Shown here in pieces: positions 6,426 through 7,443 of a stretch of 7,443 bases of DNA. The notes under the pieces are model-generated. The model worked only from the letters and a program-made list of their open reading frames with translations, made no database searches and was not told the DNA's origin. Source of the stretch: an uncultured bacterium (lineage in GTDB: Bacteria > DUMJ01). The number at the start of each line of letters is the position of its first letter. Within the stretch, counting starts at the first letter, position 1. The translations under genes were made by a program, and so were the position numbers. Where the stretch lies: NCBI GenBank assembly GCA_937958695.1, contig CALGNK010000048.1, positions 1 to 7,443 of the forward strand. The letters are read 5' to 3'.

Positions 6426-7178
6426 ATGGATCTTATAAAACAAGCATTAGAAATCATCAAGTCTTCTGAGAATATAGTGGCATTTACAGGAGCAGGAGCT
6501 TCTACTGAGAGTAATATACCAGACTTTAGGTCTGATAAAGGGCTTTATAAGAAAGAAAAAGAGGAGTATGGATATCCTCCAGAAGTAATGTTGAGCCATA
6601 GCTTCTTTATAAGACATCCAGATAAGTTCTATGAGTTCTATAAAAAAGAGATAATCCATAAAGATGCATTGCCAAATCCATGTCACATAGCATTAGCAAA
6701 ATTAGAAGAGGCTGGGAAGGTTAAAGCGGTTATAACACAAAACATAGATGGATTACACCAAAAAGCAGGGTCTAGAAATGTGCTTGAACTTCACGGCTCC
6801 ATATACAGAAACCACTGTATCTCTTGTAAGAAATTTTTTGACTTGGATTATATACTGAGCAGTAATGAACTTGTTCCAAAATGTGATAAATGTGGAAGTA
6901 TAATAAAGCCTGATGTAGTCTTATATGAAGAACCTCTAGATTCAGATGTTTTAGAAGACTCTATAACACATATAAGTGAAGCAGATTGTCTAATAGTAAT
7001 AGGAACAAGTCTAGTGGTCTATCCTGCAGCTGGACTTATTGAGTACTATAAGAAGAACAAACTAATTATGATAAATAAAACTCCAACCCCATACGACTGG
7101 AAGGCAAATATAATTATAAGAGAAAATGCAGGTGTTACAATGAAGAAGATATTGGAGGAATTAGATCTCCTCCTTTGA
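6426..7178 (+). CDS. cobB: NAD-dependent protein deacylase, sirtuin (Sir2/CobB family)
   Basis: The 250-residue product has the length of a bacterial sirtuin and all core motifs. It removes acetyl (or other acyl) groups from lysines of cytoplasmic proteins, using NAD+ and releasing nicotinamide and O-acetyl-ADP-ribose. Seen: GAGAST (22-27) and IPDFRS (31-36) of the NAD pocket; TQNIDGLH (104-111) with N106 and D108; the catalytic His123 in ELHGS; four zinc cysteines C131, C134, C153 and C156 in CISC and CDKC; and GTSLVVYPA (193-201). The usual VxFGE substrate loop reads VVLYEEPL (164-171), a variant I recall from clostridial and thermophile sirtuins. Start: GGAGG (6414-6418) lies 7 bases before the ATG. 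It has no same-strand partner in the window; acetyl-CoA synthetase, a frequent target, is not here. A classical deacetylase is most likely; specificity for longer acyl groups cannot be judged. Confidence 0.95.
   Translation: MDLIKQALEIIKSSENIVAFTGAGASTESNIPDFRSDKGLYKKEKEEYGYPPEVMLSHSFFIRHPDKFYEFYKKEIIHKDALPNPCHIALAKLEEAGKVKAVITQNIDGLHQKAGSRNVLELHGSIYRNHCISCKKFFDLDYILSSNELVPKCDKCGSIIKPDVVLYEEPLDSDVLEDSITHISEADCLIVIGTSLVVYPAAGLIEYYKKNKLIMINKTPTPYDWKANIIIRENAGVTMKKILEELDLLL
7154..7176 (+). terminator. Possible hairpin at the sirtuin stop
   Basis: GGAGGA (7154-7159) pairs with TCCTCC (7168-7173) around an 8-base loop, followed by TTT and overlapping the last codons and stop. It is GC-rich relative to the surroundings, but the T-run is short, so termination is uncertain. 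Confidence 0.3.
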
Positions 7179-7266
7179 TAAAACCTCTTTAAATTAGGAC
7201 AACTGTGTATATCTAATAAGATACGCCCCAACTGGAAATTTCATACGGTTTATTTAATATTCTTCC

Positions 7267-7443
7267 CTATCTTGCTACAACATAGCTAATTTCTGGAAGA
7301 GCCCTCTGTATCTCCTCTAATCTGTAGCCAAACCCTGGACCCTTTATCGTATTTAGGTCTAGTATTCCATTCCTTCTTCTGTATATCCCTGGATGTACCT
7401 TAGCCTCTGGTTCTGATGCTAAAGGATAGAACTGCATAGAGTT
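7267..7443 (-). CDS. C-terminal end of a minus-strand CDS, possibly mandelate racemase/enolase superfamily
   Basis: On the minus strand a frame runs open from the window edge for 58 codons to a TAG at 7269-7267; the rest of the gene lies beyond the window. The visible tail contains an EPEAKVHPGIYRRRNGILDL stretch, then KGPGFGYRLEEIQRAL. The pattern of a short hydrophobic strand, 'G-x-hydrophobic-D/V-hydrophobic', then PG(L/F)G with an acidic helix resembles the final residues of mandelate racemase/muconate-lactonising enzyme family members, such as sugar-acid dehydratases, where the capping N-terminal domain packs against this tail. This is a weak, short match; the coding nature is better supported than the family. 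Codon use (AGA, ATA, CTA) matches the neighbours. An internal Met codon at 7437-7435 is not taken as the start because no ribosome site precedes it in view and the frame is open at the edge. Confidence 0.5.
   Translation of the reverse strand, partial: NSMQFYPLASEPEAKVHPGIYRRRNGILDLNTIKGPGFGYRLEEIQRALPEISYVVAR

Noticed and set aside
7210-7223. TATCT/AGATA hairpin between the sirtuin and the edge gene.
   Set aside because: The stem is 5 bp and AT-rich with no T-run on either strand, so it is not a credible terminator.

Overview
The window is AT-rich bacterial DNA. Shine-Dalgarno sites are strong (AGGAGG type), genes are tightly packed, arginine is encoded mostly by AGA/AGG and isoleucine often by ATA. 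Together with a GH4 glycosidase close to Thermotoga types, this points to a low-GC, probably anaerobic and possibly thermophilic fermenter (Thermotogota, Dictyoglomota, Atribacterota or a thermophilic Bacillota). The sequence alone does not settle the phylum.

Left block (1-2464, + strand): a sugar-use operon. The C-terminal part of an FGGY carbohydrate kinase is followed 19 bases later by a GH4 NAD/metal-dependent glycosidase with a CHG-type metal motif, most like the alpha-glucuronidase branch. Directly downstream, in a stretch with no intact gene, lies a decayed fragment of a uroporphyrinogen-decarboxylase (URO-D) family gene. It has two in-frame stops, a frameshift and a missing N-terminal half.

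Middle (2465-3880, + strand): an intergenic region with a terminator-like hairpin, then a near-perfect sigma-A promoter (TTGACA-16-TATAAT) embedded in AT-rich palindromes that look like an operator, then a DHA3-type MFS exporter.

Right of that (3863-6336, - strand): a two-gene unit of a multi-pass GT-C-type glycosyltransferase and a medium-chain dehydrogenase lacking the usual zinc ligands. The two genes are separated by 2 bases, and the second gene's ribosome site lies inside the end of the first. The dehydrogenase end overlaps the MFS gene end by 18 bases (convergent).

Right end: a divergent intergenic region of 89 bases, a zinc-containing sirtuin (+ strand), and at the edge the C-terminal 58 residues of a minus-strand gene, tentatively of the mandelate racemase/enolase superfamily.

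I see no RNA gene, CRISPR array, intact insertion sequence or obviously new defence or mobile system. The most notable items are the URO-D pseudogene, the zinc-less dehydrogenase coupled to a GT-C enzyme, and the palindromic promoter of the exporter gene.
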